A DNA stretch of 64,000 nt from Saprospiraceae bacterium (GTDB lineage: Bacteria > Bacteroidota > Bacteroidia > Chitinophagales > Saprospiraceae). The stretch covers positions 2,948,001 through 3,012,000 of the forward strand of contig JADJLQ010000001.1 in assembly GCA_016709995.1 (NCBI GenBank), given 5' to 3'. Position numbers and translations under genes: made by a program. Of this stretch, positions 62,587 to 64,000 are shown one piece after another (position 1 is the first letter of the stretch; each line of letters starts with the position of its first letter). The notes beneath the pieces are model-generated. The model searched no databases. It was not told the DNA's origin and saw only the letters and a program-made list of their open reading frames with translations.

Positions 62587-64000
62587 ATGCAGATAAGTTT
62601 AGCACAGATCAACTCCCACATTGGCAATTTTGAAGGTAATCTGGAGAAAATACTACATTATATTGAACTAGCCAGAAGCCAGGGATCCGATCTGGTGGTT
62701 TTTCCAGAATTGGCCACCTGCGGCTATCCACCCAGAGATTTTTTAGAGTTTAGTGACTTTATCGCTCAATCTGAATCTGTCCTGGATCAAATACGACATG
62801 CCGCCAGGGACATCGCTGTGCTGGTAGGCAGTCCGGCGATCAATCCTGTCAAAGAGGGTAAGGACCTGCACAATGCTGCCTTTTTTTTAGCTGATCAAAA
62901 GATCTTATATCAACACAATAAAACCTTGCTCCCGACCTATGATATATTTGACGAATACAGGTACTTTGAGCCATCCCATGATTTTAAAGTGTTTGAGTTC
63001 AAAGGCTATCGCATCGCGCTGACCGTTTGCGAAGATCTCTGGAATCTGGAAAATGAAAATCCACTGTACACCGTATGTCCCCTGGACAAAATGATCGATC
63101 AGATACCGGATATCATCTTCAATATTTCAGCTTCGCCGTTTGCTTACGATCATGCCCAGGAAAGAATAGAGGTGGTGCGTGCTAACGTGCTGAAATACAA
63201 ACTGCCATTATTTTATTGCAATACGGTAGGCGCCCAGACCGATGTGGTTTTTGATGGAGGATCCCTGGTATTTAATGCAGATGGTACGCTCTATGACGAA
63301 TTGCCTTATTTTGAAGAATGCATCAGGACTTACGAAGTAAAATCCAATGAAACCATCCTTCGAACTGATGGTGGTCACCCCAGCAGAACAGGTGAGCAGC
63401 CTAAGGAAAAGTATAAACTCATGCATGATGCTATCCTCTTAGGCATCAGCGACTATTTTGGCAAGCTTGGATTTAAGCAGGCTATCCTGGGCCTCAGCGG
63501 CGGTATAGATTCTGCACTGACTTGTGCCCTGGCGGTACGGGCATTGGGCAAAGACAATGTGATGGGGCTGATGATGCCATCAAGATACAGCAGTAAAGGC
63601 AGTGTGGACGATGCCGTGGCCCTGGCCAGGAATCTCGGTATCCGATACGAAATCATAGAAATAGAACCTATGTTCGATCGATTTCTAGCGCAACTCGCTC
63701 CCATATTGCAAGACAGGCCTTTTAATGTGACTGAAGAAAATATCCAAGCCAGGATTCGAGGCACCCTACTCATGGCTGCCTCCAACAAGCTAGGACCCAT
63801 CCTCCTTAACACGACCAATAAAAGCGAGATGGCAGTGGGTTATGGCACTTTGTACGGCGACCTTTGCGGTGGATTGTCTGTACTCGGTGATGTCTACAAA
63901 ACCGAAGTCTACAATTTAGTAAAATACGTAAATGAAAGCGCCAGTGAGCCAGGCGGAGTGATCCCTCAAAATTCGATCACTAAACCACCTTCTGCTGAGC
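62587..64000 (+). CDS. nadE: Glutamine-dependent NAD+ synthetase (partial, 3' end missing)
   Basis: The last gene is cut by the window edge; 471 codons are visible, open from the ATG at 62587 without a stop. The N-terminal nitrilase-like glutaminase domain (about 1-260) shows VVFPELATCGYPPRDF (Glu), HNKTLLPTYDIFDEYRYFEP (Lys) and ALTVCEDLWN (catalytic Cys). The synthetase domain begins about 290: AILGLSGGIDSALTCALAV is the PP-loop (SGGxDS), LLNTTNKSEMAVGYGTLYGD the NaAD-binding segment. It makes NAD+ from deamido-NAD+ with ammonia from glutamine. About 70-80 residues should be missing from the end. Confidence 0.96.
   Translation, partial: MQISLAQINSHIGNFEGNLEKILHYIELARSQGSDLVVFPELATCGYPPRDFLEFSDFIAQSESVLDQIRHAARDIAVLVGSPAINPVKEGKDLHNAAFFLADQKILYQHNKTLLPTYDIFDEYRYFEPSHDFKVFEFKGYRIALTVCEDLWNLENENPLYTVCPLDKMIDQIPDIIFNISASPFAYDHAQERIEVVRANVLKYKLPLFYCNTVGAQTDVVFDGGSLVFNADGTLYDELPYFEECIRTYEVKSNETILRTDGGHPSRTGEQPKEKYKLMHDAILLGISDYFGKLGFKQAILGLSGGIDSALTCALAVRALGKDNVMGLMMPSRYSSKGSVDDAVALARNLGIRYEIIEIEPMFDRFLAQLAPILQDRPFNVTEENIQARIRGTLLMAASNKLGPILLNTTNKSEMAVGYGTLYGDLCGGLSVLGDVYKTEVYNLVKYVNESASEPGGVIPQNSITKPPSAE

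Overview
The window looks like a chromosomal segment of a member of the Bacteroidota, most likely near the Saprospiraceae (inference). The signs are: moderately AT-rich DNA, a type IX secretion protein (PorQ-like), TonB-dependent and OprD-type outer-membrane proteins, DUF4294, promoter-like TAnnTTTG boxes of the Bacteroidota type, few recognisable Shine-Dalgarno sequences, and many secreted sulfatases and glycoside hydrolases. I see no rRNA, tRNA, CRISPR array, prophage or insertion sequence. No stretch longer than 300 bases lacks a gene; the largest gaps are 61025-61317, 22495-22715 and 4510-4722, and I see nothing convincing in them.

Layout. 0-8.3 kb: mixed housekeeping and secreted genes (partial dienelactone hydrolase, orphan histidine kinase, DUF2752, 3-methyladenine glycosylase, secreted FGE-fold protein, Uma2, DUF5009 acyltransferase, GH18, AlaA-like transaminase). 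8.3-16.5 kb: a glycan-assembly locus with two GT39-like membrane proteins, a DPM1-like GT2, and two GT2/methyltransferase fusions whose domains are in opposite order. 16.5-22.5 kb: L-rhamnose kinase and isomerase, a small exported protein, a sulfatase and an exported alpha/beta hydrolase. 22.7-29.7 kb: a sulfur cluster (Cys-rich Crp/Fnr regulator, OprD porin, two half-size YeeE/YedE transporters, USP, persulfide dioxygenase-rhodanese, TauE/SafE exporter, DUF202). 29.8-37.4 kb: class A2 beta-lactamase, bifunctional rhamnulose-1-P aldolase/dehydrogenase, a bactofilin-like membrane protein, an unknown ATP-grasp-like pair, and an MFS carrier. 37.5-46.5 kb: envelope genes (OM lipoprotein, TonB receptor, PorQ, OmpA/PD40, DUF4294, YVTN propeller). 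46.6-52.3 kb: HicAB, lactonase, phosphoesterase, membrane MutS-like ATPase, BASS transporter. 52.4-62.4 kb: creatininase family, methyltransferase, sulfatase, an amino-sugar-type operon (YiiX-like, ROK, MFS, SIS), a TolB-like propeller and GH5. 62.6 kb to the end: NadE, cut by the window edge.

How the genes fit together: the rhamnose isomerase, kinase and aldolase-dehydrogenase, with two secreted sulfatases and GH18/GH5 enzymes, suggest growth on sulfated, rhamnose-containing or similar polysaccharides. The sulfur cluster would import or export sulfur oxyanions and detoxify persulfides under a Cys-rich regulator.

Quality note: between 52.7 and 61.9 kb there are one in-frame stop and five single-base homopolymer length changes that break otherwise well-conserved genes. 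No such lesion was noticed before 52 kb. This is either local sequence error or real decay; the affected genes are annotated over their full reconstructed extent.
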